This document shows, one piece after another, positions 18,601 through 28,205 of a stretch of DNA of 64,000 nt (position 1 is its first letter; every line of letters begins with the position of its first letter). Position numbers and translations under genes: made by a program. This DNA comes from Hexactinellida sp. DTS-2022. Taxonomy: Eukaryota > Porifera > Hexactinellida. The notes under the pieces were generated by a model that was not told the DNA's origin, did no database searches, and was given only the letters and a program-made list of their open reading frames with translations. The stretch lies in contig JAPNXP010000012.1 of NCBI GenBank assembly GCA_028753945.1, positions 558,001 to 622,000 on the forward strand, read 5' to 3'.

Positions 18601-20569
18601 TTGATTTGCCAGTACTTTGCGTGCCCAACACAGATAGTACGAATATTCGTTTCTCAACACCAACCGTGTAGGACAGGGATTCCAAAACCCGCGTCACCCA
18701 AAGGATTGGCACATGATTAACGTCTCCATCTAAAATCTCAAAAGCGTAACCCTCAATCAAAAGAAAAGCGACAACTTTTTCAATAATTTCGAATTGGAAA
18801 TGCAGTTGCTTTTCAAGATTGCCTTGTCGAGGAACGTTACATTCAGAAGTAAATGCTTCAAATATCTGGCCAAACTCACGAAATATATGTTCAATACCAA
18901 AAGAGGATTCAGCAATGTTCCTTGCAGCTGCAGTAAGGGCCTCGGAGCGAGCTTGTCTCATTTTTATCTCGTTAGGATCATTTGAAGCGCCGTTACTAGA
19001 TCCAGAGCAACTCTCCTTATGCAGCATCCTATACGCCTCATAGAGAGGAGGGAGGTATTCCCTGGACAAACTATTCAACTCATTTTGCAAAAGTTTCCAA
19101 ACTGTATAGAAGTTACTCCCCGGTCTGCCAAATGTCCTACAATGAATAATAATGCTATTCAAGAGAGGAGACGGTTTTAACAAAAGATCAAACTGGTCGT
19201 TTCGAGATTTTTTCATATTTTTCTGTATTAAAGAGCTCTGATTCTTTAGGTCGTCAAAACCTTGTAATTCTAGTCTATGTTGGTCCCTCCTATCCGTGGC
19301 CCAATTTGACCAAAACTCTCCCTGGAGAGGTAGCATTGAGTGCTTTATTGAAGCTAGATTTTCAGAAGGATTTGAGGGTCTAGAAATTTGGATAATCTGA
19401 TCTACAAACTCCTGACATTGTTTAATACCAAGATTATCTGCATCTGAAGGTATAGAACACCTTGTTGCTATTGACAAACAGTCATTAAGAGAAATTTTAA
19501 TTTGTGTCACATCTTGCATGCGATTCCTAATATTGTTAGCGAGTTGGTTGGAGTCCTCGCCTAAATTTACTTTTTTTAGGTGTAATACTGAAATTCCATT
19601 TGCTGTTTGCAAAAATTGTGGAATTTTTAATTGATTGCTTTCAATAGGTATTGGCAGAGATTCTCCTTGGTAGAGCAAATAAGTTGATTTCATCGAGTAA
19701 TCTTCATTAAATTTGTCTAGGCATTCTGACATGCGTATATCACAGTGGTTTCCTGGGACAAATACATATATTAAAGAAGAAACAATTCCCAATAATTTGA
19801 TAAGCTTAGGATATTTCAAAGCGTTCCCTCTCAAATTTAAGATTACAGCCGGCTCGCTAAGAATATTTTCACTTGTCCGGACAATTTCTGAAGTTTCGTC
19901 TGTTGGAATAAGCCAAGCAATTTCAACTGTTCCATCAAGGAAATGCCTTTTTTTTGTGTTACCAATTTGGTCTCTATTAAAGAAGTAGTTAGGAAGAGAA
20001 ATAATTTTGTTTAACATAACGGATTTGCTACTTTTGCCGCACTCGCCAATACGAATAAAAGAAATAATTGGAAGTTTCTTTTCCACGACTGAAAAAAATT
20101 TAGTGGATTTCTCCAAATTATCATAATAATCTTTGTAAAGTGTTTTCAATGCGAATAAATAGAGAGTTGGCTGTTGTAGAGGAAAACCTAGAGTAATTAG
20201 AGGCAAAGAAAGTTGGCATCTAGAGACTTGAGTAACGAATGTTTGGCGAAAGATAGGTTCACAAAGTATGAAAACATAAATAAAAACATCCATAGGGTTA
20301 ATTGATTCCTTTTCAGGTTCATTATCGGTGAGGGAAAGAAGAAAATCCATGGTACTAGTCCCGTTTTTAGGTTCATTGGGATTGAGCAGAGATTCTGGAA
20401 TTTGTCTACTGTTAATATCCATCATCATTACCCGATTCAGCATGTAAACAGGTAACTCAGACAGGTCCTGGGGGTCTGGATGTGAATTTACTGAAGTTAT
20501 CTGAATGGCCTGTTTGAGGGTAAATTGCTGTGGCTGAGAGATTTTGATATGGGTACAGAATTCATCCAT
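15632..20569 (-). CDS. Very large inducible GTPase (VLIG/GVIN family)
   Basis: A single-exon 1645-aa protein. The GTPase core is near residues 640-760: P-loop LGTQSTGKSTLLN (~648), then GRCTRGVFMQLI, and DTEGLRAPEF (~701), the highly characteristic VLIG G-domain block. The flanking regions are long and helical. The C-terminus has CPFCKELCHLAAGAHEHYC and RPQGIKGWRH (~1500-1540), the conserved tail of this family, ending in a WYHLT-like motif (here RWYHLTKDEI). In vertebrates VLIGs are interferon-inducible cytosolic or nuclear GTPases of the dynamin-like superfamily and are also encoded in one giant exon. The length is shorter than mammalian VLIG1 (~2400 aa). The start has an acceptor-like cgctttag about 20 nt upstream. 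Function here is inferred from family only; URGCP-type members are the nearest alternative. Confidence 0.88.
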   Translation of the reverse strand: MDEFCTHIKISQPQQFTLKQAIQITSVNSHPDPQDLSELPVYMLNRVMMMDINSRQIPESLLNPNEPKNGTSTMDFLLSLTDNEPEKESINPMDVFIYVFILCEPIFRQTFVTQVSRCQLSLPLITLGFPLQQPTLYLFALKTLYKDYYDNLEKSTKFFSVVEKKLPIISFIRIGECGKSSKSVMLNKIISLPNYFFNRDQIGNTKKRHFLDGTVEIAWLIPTDETSEIVRTSENILSEPAVILNLRGNALKYPKLIKLLGIVSSLIYVFVPGNHCDIRMSECLDKFNEDYSMKSTYLLYQGESLPIPIESNQLKIPQFLQTANGISVLHLKKVNLGEDSNQLANNIRNRMQDVTQIKISLNDCLSIATRCSIPSDADNLGIKQCQEFVDQIIQISRPSNPSENLASIKHSMLPLQGEFWSNWATDRRDQHRLELQGFDDLKNQSSLIQKNMKKSRNDQFDLLLKPSPLLNSIIIHCRTFGRPGSNFYTVWKLLQNELNSLSREYLPPLYEAYRMLHKESCSGSSNGASNDPNEIKMRQARSEALTAAARNIAESSFGIEHIFREFGQIFEAFTSECNVPRQGNLEKQLHFQFEIIEKVVAFLLIEGYAFEILDGDVNHVPILWVTRVLESLSYTVGVEKRIFVLSVLGTQSTGKSTLLNAMFGANFPVSSGRCTRGVFMQLIEIDRELASRLGYDYVVLLDTEGLRAPEFSINSSYTRDNELATFAVGLGDATIINMSGEGHSEVQDILQIIVFAFIRMREIYSKPRCMFVHQNVSDTQAETNLLTARTNLIKTLNKMTVSAAQQESKARLYTQFSDVIEFHPEEEVYYFPGLFDGEPPFHRISTGYIRKAGTLRHDILNCFQNNQDKKFLTISEWSNRLQRLWTAVLEENFIFSYKNTLEVTSRLELDHYLSTWYADYITMTNQRNSENLNQLFNADINEFEEVWKTILSNLHQEQIKSQIESTSQQELIKRFFKQHENVEIMSQWESNTLEYFRNRREKHLKKMEEDYNFIFNHQKTKKEIDDKFFKCRKEIVDKVHSLFIELQKQGQSLKNEALVNSNFKKIWTEWRSQINIEPMLTHDISTDLQRVFLENRIVKVIRDLPSKSSLLSDTRRYNEFGRKGFQFISTLCSSQHLESECYIFHDNLKKHSFSGILSRLFGKKSTVESGENQFYSLLKILDEECTRHAKDYCSSVLVNKGPYEPNSFHFLIEKYHKILAKHSDSNSNSQQILELTPDFFFDFIFYQCCKAIPLFENIQKQYIQRTCLDVKFSLLEDQLKESFISLCKGIETEFLCARDLSKIVIKGMKEYISDSISPSFLSLFIDHPSHYSAYKDKASLILRILKHLAHGESFNEYISYITDPINYMTTYIQQEIEKFGKRRDIIQSLQNHFLKIAKTLVDFYVQESREAIRIMTEHTSITMIMFKVYFYLNTKNKIKHVSSHDFDVLDMYSIQNFIQFIDLFSKELNSQLRSINWSEWIQHILVNDATIYKSITDNILECEAQCPFCKELCHLAAGAHEHYCGTFHRPQGIKGWRHRESGKISLKECTLSIRDGDFFLHKNIDVYRYTDYKSVNEEFNSWKILGKDSIDSKYWQWVLCKFEDEFLGHYAMVKNEGIFRWYHLTKDEIISDLDTHYRNYAFQKL

Positions 20570-20885
20570 GGGTAATGGTCTAATTAACCTAAAGCGAGAT
20601 TAAAGGGTATAAATATACTACATGTCCAGATTGTACTTGTACAAATTGTATGTGTATTTATGAAAAAGTAAATTTGTACTATTAAAACTCGATTCTTGTT
20701 TGTTTTTATAGAAAACTTAACTATCTGTCTGTACATGTAATGACTCCTGAGGTTCTAAATACAATATTCGCCATTGGGATTACTTTTCAATGCTAAACTT
20801 AAGTGTATAACTTATGAATGTATTTACAGAAATGTGAACTGGTATTAATTGAGTTATCAGTGATCAGGTTGAGCTGTACAAGGTA
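20570..20885. other. Intergenic region between VLIG and ANKLE1
   Basis: This 316-bp AT-rich stretch should contain the VLIG promoter and the ANKLE1 3'UTR. No repeat, RNA gene or distinct motif is apparent. Confidence 0.4.
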
Positions 20886-23800
20886 CTATTTAGTGAGATT
20901 CTCTCTACAAATCTGACGTTCACCTTCCGCGATTAGAATATGCATGGCTCTGTGTAAGAGATAAATACCCAGGCGTCTCCTTTTGGAGGTGTCCCACTCG
21001 CCTACCACGCCATACACCTCTCCTCTCCTGGTGTTCGTGAGTTTGCTTAGTCCGATCGCCTCTATCAAGCAGGCCTCTCTAGACAGCGCCTCCACTGCTA
21101 TAGTGCCCTGGAAGCAGTGCAGCGAAACCACCCCGTGTCCGCTCGCCCATATGTCGAGGATGCGTTGGTGTTTAGGAGTGGCCTGTGTGCGGTTTCTCTC
21201 GCAGTTAATAGCCTCGTAGAAATGTGAGTAGGGCCGTGAGCGCTTCCCCTTCCCTATGTAGAATATGGATTCTATGAATATTCTGAATCTGTCGAGCTCC
21301 GACAGCTCCGCGATCTGCGAGGGCAGATTCTGGCTGATCCGTGGGTCGATAAGAATGTAGTTGAAGGACTCCTTCGTGATGCCCTCCCTCCAGCTGCAGG
21401 CGGGGGGCGGGTTGTCGAAGTACCGACACATCTCCGTCTCCGTCTGCTGCTCGCCCGGTATGGGCGTACCGCCCGTCAGCACCTGCGCCAGCTCGTATAA
21501 ATACCCCTGGAAGCAGTTGGAGGACTGGAGGGTGGGGTCCAGCTTGACTTTGGAGAGGTAGCGTAGGTAGAGCCCGCGTGTGACGGGCGTTATGGGTCCC
21601 GGCTGCTCGCCCACCTTTAGCAGCTCCTCTCTCAGCTGCTGGTCCGACAGAGCGAGCAGCGCCGGCGGGGGGGAGGGGAGGGGGGAGGAGAGGGAGGGCG
21701 TATCCTCCTCCGACTGCTGCTGCAGGTACTCGTCAAGAGCTATGTAGGTGGGAGAGTCCTTCCAGAGGGAGGGGTCGAGGTCAAACGTGGTGTCCATGCT
21801 CTCAGAGGAGGCGGCAGGGAACAGCTGGCACGAATAGGGGCTGGGGGCAGGCTGGTAGGGAGGGGGGTGCACGTAGGCCCCGCCCCCCTGGGCCCCGGGA
21901 CTGGAGGTGAGCTCCTGGATGATCTCCTCGCGAGCCTCGTCCGAGTCGTCGCTGATGTGCGGGTCCAGTGAGGGCATGACTGGGGTCCGGTCGTACTCGT
22001 CACAGAACTGTACGTCCGTGGGGTTAGGATCTATCGTGACTCTCCGCTTGGAGCGCGGCGTGAGAGAGCGAGCCGAGACAGGGGCCGCGGGAGAGGCCTG
22101 CACAAAGGGAGTGGGGACAGAGGAGTGCTTGAGGGCAGGAGGGGGCGTGGTAGGGGTAGCGGGGGTGTCGGACAGCTTGAGATCGTAGGGGAGACTCTTG
22201 TTAACCTCCTCCAGGAGGGTGGAGAATGTATTGGGAGACTGAGTGGGGAGGGAGAAGGGATCTGGGGCTGGGGTAATGTCTGTCTGTTTGGGCTTAGAAG
22301 GAGCGTAGTGAGATGTGTGAGAGGTGTCTAGATAAGGGTTAGAAAAGCTATTGGGGGTGTCTGCAGTGAAGAAGGTACGAGAGTTAGTAAGGGGCGTGTT
22401 TGGCGTAGTGGGGGTGAGGATTTGCTCCCGTTTGTTGGTGTAAGGAGGAGGTTTATCGGGGATAGAAGCAGGAGTCGAATGTGGTTGTTCCATGGCACAG
22501 ATATGGTCTGGAGAATCAGATAGAATCGGGTACATTTGTTGGGAGTGTTTGTTTAGAGAGGCGGTGGCATTTGCATTGTACATATAGTCTCTGTCTAATT
22601 TGTCGCTGAGTGCATGTATTTCTGTTATAGATTTGATTGTTGTTGTTTTGTTGACATTTGGGCTCTTAGTTGTTAAATATTTTTGCGTGTTCTGATCAGA
22701 TTTGAGGGTTGACTGAGGCTCAGTTCCATAAGCGGTTTGTGTGCCAGTCGAACTCCTGGAGTTGGGAGTTTCTTGCAAATCAGATGAGTGAAGATGAGGC
22801 GCACTAGTGGTCCTTTCCAATGCCGGGGTATACGTGTTGCTAGAATAATTTAATTTCAATTCGTGGGCTTTAGAATCACCCAAAGAGTTCTGAGTTGATT
22901 TTGTATCTTTTGATTTCAAGAAATTCGGTTTGGTTAGTGTTAATTTCGGTTTTGAAGCTATACTCTTTGACACAATTTCGCCTATTTTCTTCTTGATAGG
23001 TTTCTTTTTGTTCTCTGGAGGCTGGATGTAGGATTCTAGCTGAGCGTATTCGAAAGCTCTGTCTCGGTATTCACTCAGATCAACTGGAGAATTCCTTCCG
23101 TCCCCAATCGTATCCAGGGGCTGGGGTGTGTTGCAACGGTAAGGCTGGCTGGTAGCGAAATTCAATTGACTCTCATTCTTATTTTTAAGAATCGACACTG
23201 GCTCCTTGGATTGCTTCACTTGTTGCATAGAAGGATTACTGTAGTTATCAGATAGTTTATCTGGCAATCTCGCGGTTGTTGCCGCCTTATCAACCTGAGT
23301 ACTGTGCTCTACTCCCTGTCTTTCATTCTGCGGTTTGTTCTGCTGCGCTTTATTCGCGTAATACAAATTAGCTCTATTCTGACTGTTCCTAGCCATGAGC
23401 TCGTCTGCCTTTATAAAGTCATGCAATACCCCCCCACAGTCGGAGCTTTCTTGCTGAAACTCGAATTCCTGTGGAGCTCTCTGTCTGATATTGGAGATCA
23501 GCTGTTTGCTGCGAGCTGTCGGGGCAGTGGCGTAATCTGTATCGTCGCTATCCAACACAGTTACCGTAGCGGTATTATCTGCTAGATCTACATTAGCAAT
23601 AGCAGGGGAGGCAGGTCTTACGTCATCATAAGATTCCGTGTTGAAGCTACGTGTTGTATACTCTCTGTCAGGTGTAAGCTCAAAAGTGTCATTAGTTATA
23701 TTTCTTGGGTGAATGAGTTCCCTCGTGAATGTAAGGTCTCCAGCAGAATAGCCTGGTTCTGACATGTCCAACAGGTGCTTACTGGGCTTCTTGCAGCTGG

Positions 23801-24611
23801 CCATAAGAGCGGGCGTGGAGAGGGACCGCGGGTGGGGCTGGTCCTTAGTCTGTTTCTTTCTGTTGCGAGGCTTGTTAGCAGCTCTAGCAGGCTGACACTC
23901 GTACTCTCTGTCCTCTACTAAGTTGGATCTGAGAACTTGGCTTATCTCAGAGAGAAACCGTTCGTCAGAGCTGTCCAGACCAGCTGGGGGAGTAGATCTG
24001 TCGCTGCGCTTTTTCTTGCCAAGCTTATTTGCCTTTAACTTCGGGACGGTGTCCAGTGTTATGTCAGGGAGATACTGGTCTGAGAGCTCCTCGGTTTGGT
24101 TGAGCAGCTGACTGTGATAACTCTCGAAATCCATTTCATCGAACACATCAGCCACAGACCTAGGAATAGCTTTCCCCTGCAGGATCTCCCTCAGGTAGAG
24201 AGCGCACTCCTTGTGTCTCATCTCTTGACAGCAGTCGAGCGGAGATTTCCCGGATAAATCGATCACTCGCGGATCCGCGTTATTGGCCAGCAGCAGCTTT
24301 ATAGCCTCCAGCTTCCCCCAGGTGGCAGCCACGTGCAGCGGAGTGACCCCTTCCAGAGACTGTACGTTGGGATCCGCTTCGTAGTCCAGCAGCGCCTGCA
24401 TTACATACACCTTGTTGCCTTCCGAGTTAGCTGCGATATGCAGGGAGGTTATGCCGTCTTCCAAGGGCTCGTTGGGGTCGATGCCAGCCTCCAGGATCTT
24501 GAGCACGCCCCGTAGATTGAATGCAACAGTCGCTTGAATGAGAGCCTCGCAATGAGGCCTAATAGCTGGCGTTTCCTCGGCAGAGAAGTAAGAATCACTC
24601 TCATATTCCAT
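20886..24611 (-). CDS. ANKLE1: ANKLE1/LEM-3-like endonuclease (ankyrin, LEM, GIY-YIG)
   Basis: A 1241-aa single-exon gene; the frame opens one codon earlier with TTG, but the ATG at 24611 (MEYESDSYF) is the likely start. Ankyrin repeats lie at about residues 24-150 (DGITSLHIAANSEGN, EGVTPLHVAATWGKLEA, GKSPLDCCQEMRHKECALYL). A long disordered Ser/Thr/Pro-rich linker follows. A LEM domain is at ~985-1030 (LSDQQLREELLKVGEQPGPI, TRGLYLRYLSKV). A GIY-YIG nuclease is at ~1078-1225 (YILIDPRISQNLP, FYIGKGKRSRPYSHFYEA, EACLIEAIGL with the metal-binding Glu). ANKLE1/LEM-3 cuts branched DNA and chromatin bridges late in mitosis. The catalytic signature is complete. Domain order equals the animal family, but the linker makes it about twice human ANKLE1 in length. 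The LEM/nuclease half is markedly GC-rich. Confidence 0.93.
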   Translation of the reverse strand: MEYESDSYFSAEETPAIRPHCEALIQATVAFNLRGVLKILEAGIDPNEPLEDGITSLHIAANSEGNKVYVMQALLDYEADPNVQSLEGVTPLHVAATWGKLEAIKLLLANNADPRVIDLSGKSPLDCCQEMRHKECALYLREILQGKAIPRSVADVFDEMDFESYHSQLLNQTEELSDQYLPDITLDTVPKLKANKLGKKKRSDRSTPPAGLDSSDERFLSEISQVLRSNLVEDREYECQPARAANKPRNRKKQTKDQPHPRSLSTPALMASCKKPSKHLLDMSEPGYSAGDLTFTRELIHPRNITNDTFELTPDREYTTRSFNTESYDDVRPASPAIANVDLADNTATVTVLDSDDTDYATAPTARSKQLISNIRQRAPQEFEFQQESSDCGGVLHDFIKADELMARNSQNRANLYYANKAQQNKPQNERQGVEHSTQVDKAATTARLPDKLSDNYSNPSMQQVKQSKEPVSILKNKNESQLNFATSQPYRCNTPQPLDTIGDGRNSPVDLSEYRDRAFEYAQLESYIQPPENKKKPIKKKIGEIVSKSIASKPKLTLTKPNFLKSKDTKSTQNSLGDSKAHELKLNYSSNTYTPALERTTSAPHLHSSDLQETPNSRSSTGTQTAYGTEPQSTLKSDQNTQKYLTTKSPNVNKTTTIKSITEIHALSDKLDRDYMYNANATASLNKHSQQMYPILSDSPDHICAMEQPHSTPASIPDKPPPYTNKREQILTPTTPNTPLTNSRTFFTADTPNSFSNPYLDTSHTSHYAPSKPKQTDITPAPDPFSLPTQSPNTFSTLLEEVNKSLPYDLKLSDTPATPTTPPPALKHSSVPTPFVQASPAAPVSARSLTPRSKRRVTIDPNPTDVQFCDEYDRTPVMPSLDPHISDDSDEAREEIIQELTSSPGAQGGGAYVHPPPYQPAPSPYSCQLFPAASSESMDTTFDLDPSLWKDSPTYIALDEYLQQQSEEDTPSLSSPLPSPPPALLALSDQQLREELLKVGEQPGPITPVTRGLYLRYLSKVKLDPTLQSSNCFQGYLYELAQVLTGGTPIPGEQQTETEMCRYFDNPPPACSWREGITKESFNYILIDPRISQNLPSQIAELSELDRFRIFIESIFYIGKGKRSRPYSHFYEAINCERNRTQATPKHQRILDIWASGHGVVSLHCFQGTIAVEALSREACLIEAIGLSKLTNTRRGEVYGVVGEWDTSKRRRLGIYLLHRAMHILIAEGERQICRENLTK

Positions 24612-24798
24612 CAAAATTCCAAATGCTCATAGCACATATATATCTCACTAACTGATACATAAATCTATCATCAAATTCAATAGGATAAAGGTACAAATAT
24701 ACACTCTCGCATGTTATAAAAATAGCTATATACACAATATGTAAAAGCCCTTACACAATTACTACAGACGTGGGAATATGTACATTACTCTAACTAAC

Positions 24799-27700
24799 TC
24801 AGCTCTTCCTCGCTATACCGTGCAGGTACCAGTTAATGCTAACTGTAATACTGTTGTTAATAGCGTCTGCGAATTTGGACCGGAAGAATTCCCTCGCGGC
24901 CGCCTCGCTCTTGTCGAGACAGAGCGCCTCCCGCATGTACGAAATATCCTCAAGCGACCGCAGCTCTGGAATGCCAGTGCTCAGCATCATAGAGAGCAGG
25001 TTGATAAACAGACTGGCATTCTGTCGTAGGATGAGGTAGCCTCTCTCGCAGAGGTTTCTGAATGCGGTCATGTGCGGAATAGCCGTGGGGTCCGTGTGTT
25101 CGCGGCCGCGGCTTATTATGAAGAGAAAGTCACGAGTCAGCACGAAAGGAACTCTCTCACGTTTTATACCAAACTTTGATTTAAAATTCCCTAAGAAATG
25201 ACCGAAATCGATATGGAACAGCTGACCGTTCTCCTTGAGCATGATATTGTCCGAGTGCCTGTCTCCTATTCCCAGCACAAACGTAGCCACGCAATACCCG
25301 GCGCAGGATAAAGTGAAGTTCTTTATAGCGTTGTCGATGTGTCTAGTGACCCTGTTGGCATCGACCAGATAGTTGTACAGAGCTTGATTTGAAAACGCTC
25401 CTTTCGCGCCTCCACCGTACTTCTTGTGTATTTTAGCGAGCGTGAAAGCACTCAACACGATCTCTATCATCCCTGTCTGGTTGCCCGTAGAGAGACAGCC
25501 GTAAGGGGAGAGTCGCAGGTCCAATCCCTGGTCCTGCCACAGAGAATCCATTATCCGGAACAGCTGAATGGTTAGCATGTCTTGACGCAGGTCATCTCCG
25601 TTCTTGAATATTTGGTACACCGAACAGCCAAGCTCCTCCTGGTTCCTGAACACCATCCAGAGAGGCTTCATCTTGCTGTCCATAAACTTGCACTTGTCGT
25701 GTAACACACCGTTCAGGAGCAAATTAGGATTGAGAGGAGATGTCATTGTGAATATTTCCCCGTCTGAGTACTCCTGTAACTTTTCCCTTAACTTCTCCTG
25801 TGTGTATCCGCTCTGTGTCTGCAGGACCTCAGTCAACGACTTCATTTTCTTCAGCGCTCTCAGCTGCAGGTCCAGCTGTGCTGTGTAGGCTCCGGCCCCG
25901 CGGCAGTAGGACTCCAGGATAATCCCGTAGCGAACTGAGAGCTCGGGCATATGCATCTCTGCTCTCAGATGCCAGAAGAGGAAGTGCCCGATGTGCGCGT
26001 TCCAGAGTGACTTCTCCAGCAGCATGACGGCCAGACTGCAGTTGAGGTATGGCTCGTACTTAAGCACTTGCACCAGCTGTAACAGGTACTCGGAGAAGTA
26101 GTCGTCAGTCAGCTGTTGGGAGAGGTTCTTAACCGCGAATTCTCGCACAGACGGATCCGCGAAACTGTAGTCCAACAGCTCCAAAGCAGTATTAACAGGA
26201 ATCTCAGGCCATCTCGATAGAATAACCCTAACCTCCGCAACGGAATCCATGTTGCTCCAGTCACAAGCGGTTAGGAGCTTGGGAAGTGACTCCTCACAAG
26301 TGGAGCAGATCAAACGGTTGTCCCATACAAACTGTAGGTCCTTGTCATCTATCTCAACCAAGCGATCTATGTGTACAATATGCTTAAGTCTATCAATAGA
26401 CTCTCGTGTGTACAATCTCGCTAACTCGACAGGTCCCTTCTTCAGATCTGCGTTAACTTTACAAGCGTAGGTCTGTATTTCTGATATGTCTGGATACTTA
26501 ACTTTCAGCCGATCGAACAGTGGGATATCTATCTCTATAACTATTTTCTGCATGGTGGTACCTTGTACATGGGAGTCTGTTGTCCCGATGAAATTGAAGC
26601 ATTCCTCTGGCTCCTCGTCGTATCTACGCATGTGTAGTGTGTGATGCCCGGTGAGCAGATATCCGTGATAATCCATCACCATCATGTTAGCCCAGGCTAG
26701 CGCTAGGAATATTGGCTTCTTGAATCGCTTCATTGTAAACCCTTTCGCCGCCTCGCTCGTCGCCATCAGATTGAAACAGAGCTTGGTAGCTCGGGGCAGC
26801 GCAACTACGGTCACAGGAAACTCCAATAGGAAGTCAAACGTAGAGCAATCGTATCTGTACTCGGGCGAGTTTACGATCTCTGAGATAATCCTGTCTCCGT
26901 GGTACAGACACGCGTGTATCTGCAACTTGTAGTTCTCAGGGAGATTAGTGCTGGACACCCACTTAATGGTCAGCTGGTATAGCACGTCTGGGTTTAGCGA
27001 CCACAGGGATACGCTAGACTTCTCGGCCGGTAGAAGCGTGTCGGCGTACACTGGCTTAACGAACTTAGTCTTCGGAAGGGAATCGTATAGGACGCTCAAA
27101 GGGATAACCTTAAACCTGAGCAGGTCTCCCTTCATGAGAGCATTGCGAATGTACTTGTATCGGATAATCTCGACGTGTCCGTCTAGCAGATAGGAGGACT
27201 CCCCGACCACCTTAAGCACGTGGTCCATCTCGTGTTCCTCCTGGACAGGGAGGGTCGGGTTGAGAACGTTAAACACAACTTGGTTGACTGAGGCCCGAGC
27301 GGGCACCTGTATCCGCATCTCAGTACTGGACTCCTTCCCGTCGTTAGACAGGTAGAACACGGCGCTGAACTTGCCGTCATCTGTGAGTGTGTCCATCAGA
27401 TGGTCAGGCAGCTTCTCCCCAGAGGATATCTTAGGGGGGTAGTAGTAGCGGGCCAGGAGATGGGAGTCTGATCCCCTCTGACGTAACACCTTCTCCACAG
27501 TGTTAGCCAAGTGCCGTCTGCACTCCTGCACCTCCCCACCCATTATGTTGAACTCAGATAAGTTCTTACTGATCAGTAGACCGATTGTACCGTCCATTAT
27601 CTTATCCTCCACGTTTCCAATCCTCTCTTGGACTTTGAAGAAGAATCTGTAGAGCTCGAGTTCCGACAGCATTTTGCTTTCATCACCGCACTCCTGTCTG

Positions 27701-27945
27701 ACTCCGTTCTTACTGATCGCTATGAATAAGTAGAAGCTCTTGTGCTTAAGGATTCTGTTGGTCGGGTTCTTGGCTGCCTCTTCGAATAGCATTTCCTTCA
27801 CCTCAGCGAGAGTGGTGGATAGAACGGACTTAATAGTCATGTATATTCCGGAGGGCAGCATGAAGTGGAGGTCTACGGTTATGCAGGAAACTGACCCATA
27901 AATTAAGTCGTTCTTCTTGGGTAGGGTGGGCGCATCAGAGCTCAT
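24799..27945 (-). CDS. Class IA phosphoinositide 3-kinase catalytic subunit (p110)
   Basis: A 1048-aa single-exon gene with the full class I layout. p85-binding domain at ~25-110 (LHFMLPSGIYMTIKSVLSTT). Ras-binding region at ~185-300. C2 at ~325-490 (YQLTIKWVSSTNLPENYKLQ). Helical PIK domain at ~520-690. Kinase at ~700-1048 with affinity-loop Lys in VYQIFKNGDDLRQDM, catalytic GIGDRHSDNIM, DFG in HIDFGHFLGNF, and an activation loop with KFGIKRERVPFVLT, the class I PIP2-selecting basic box. The p85-binding domain implies class IA, so the enzyme should make PIP3 at the plasma membrane with a p85 partner. Resemblance to p110 alpha versus beta/delta cannot be decided by eye. All catalytic residues are present. 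The gene lies 184 bp upstream of ANKLE1 on the same strand. Confidence 0.94.
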   Translation of the reverse strand: MSSDAPTLPKKNDLIYGSVSCITVDLHFMLPSGIYMTIKSVLSTTLAEVKEMLFEEAAKNPTNRILKHKSFYLFIAISKNGVRQECGDESKMLSELELYRFFFKVQERIGNVEDKIMDGTIGLLISKNLSEFNIMGGEVQECRRHLANTVEKVLRQRGSDSHLLARYYYPPKISSGEKLPDHLMDTLTDDGKFSAVFYLSNDGKESSTEMRIQVPARASVNQVVFNVLNPTLPVQEEHEMDHVLKVVGESSYLLDGHVEIIRYKYIRNALMKGDLLRFKVIPLSVLYDSLPKTKFVKPVYADTLLPAEKSSVSLWSLNPDVLYQLTIKWVSSTNLPENYKLQIHACLYHGDRIISEIVNSPEYRYDCSTFDFLLEFPVTVVALPRATKLCFNLMATSEAAKGFTMKRFKKPIFLALAWANMMVMDYHGYLLTGHHTLHMRRYDEEPEECFNFIGTTDSHVQGTTMQKIVIEIDIPLFDRLKVKYPDISEIQTYACKVNADLKKGPVELARLYTRESIDRLKHIVHIDRLVEIDDKDLQFVWDNRLICSTCEESLPKLLTACDWSNMDSVAEVRVILSRWPEIPVNTALELLDYSFADPSVREFAVKNLSQQLTDDYFSEYLLQLVQVLKYEPYLNCSLAVMLLEKSLWNAHIGHFLFWHLRAEMHMPELSVRYGIILESYCRGAGAYTAQLDLQLRALKKMKSLTEVLQTQSGYTQEKLREKLQEYSDGEIFTMTSPLNPNLLLNGVLHDKCKFMDSKMKPLWMVFRNQEELGCSVYQIFKNGDDLRQDMLTIQLFRIMDSLWQDQGLDLRLSPYGCLSTGNQTGMIEIVLSAFTLAKIHKKYGGGAKGAFSNQALYNYLVDANRVTRHIDNAIKNFTLSCAGYCVATFVLGIGDRHSDNIMLKENGQLFHIDFGHFLGNFKSKFGIKRERVPFVLTRDFLFIISRGREHTDPTAIPHMTAFRNLCERGYLILRQNASLFINLLSMMLSTGIPELRSLEDISYMREALCLDKSEAAAREFFRSKFADAINNSITVSINWYLHGIARKS

Positions 27946-28205
27946 TATGTCTAACTTATATAATATGTATTTTAATCCATTTTATAGCAATCGTGGTCTG
28001 GTCAAATTAACATTTTGTGTACGCTTTCAATTATATTAAGTATAAAGTTGTATAAGACTCTACTTGAGTGCAAGCAAATAATGCTTATTTGATCACATAA
28101 TATAAAGATTAAATTAATAACATAATATAAATTACCTTGAGTAATTAAATCAGCAAAACAGAAGAATCAAAATATATCCCATTAGAATCCAAATGATATT
28201 TCCCT

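Noticed and set aside
21205..22331. Several plus- and minus-strand ORFs in the ANKLE1 region
   Set aside because: They are shadows of GC-rich proline/serine codons in the verified ANKLE1 frame.
24799..27945. Class III PI3K (VPS34) or ATM-type kinase as the identity of this gene
   Set aside because: A p85-binding domain, a Ras-binding region and the basic activation loop KRERVPFVLT indicate class IA.
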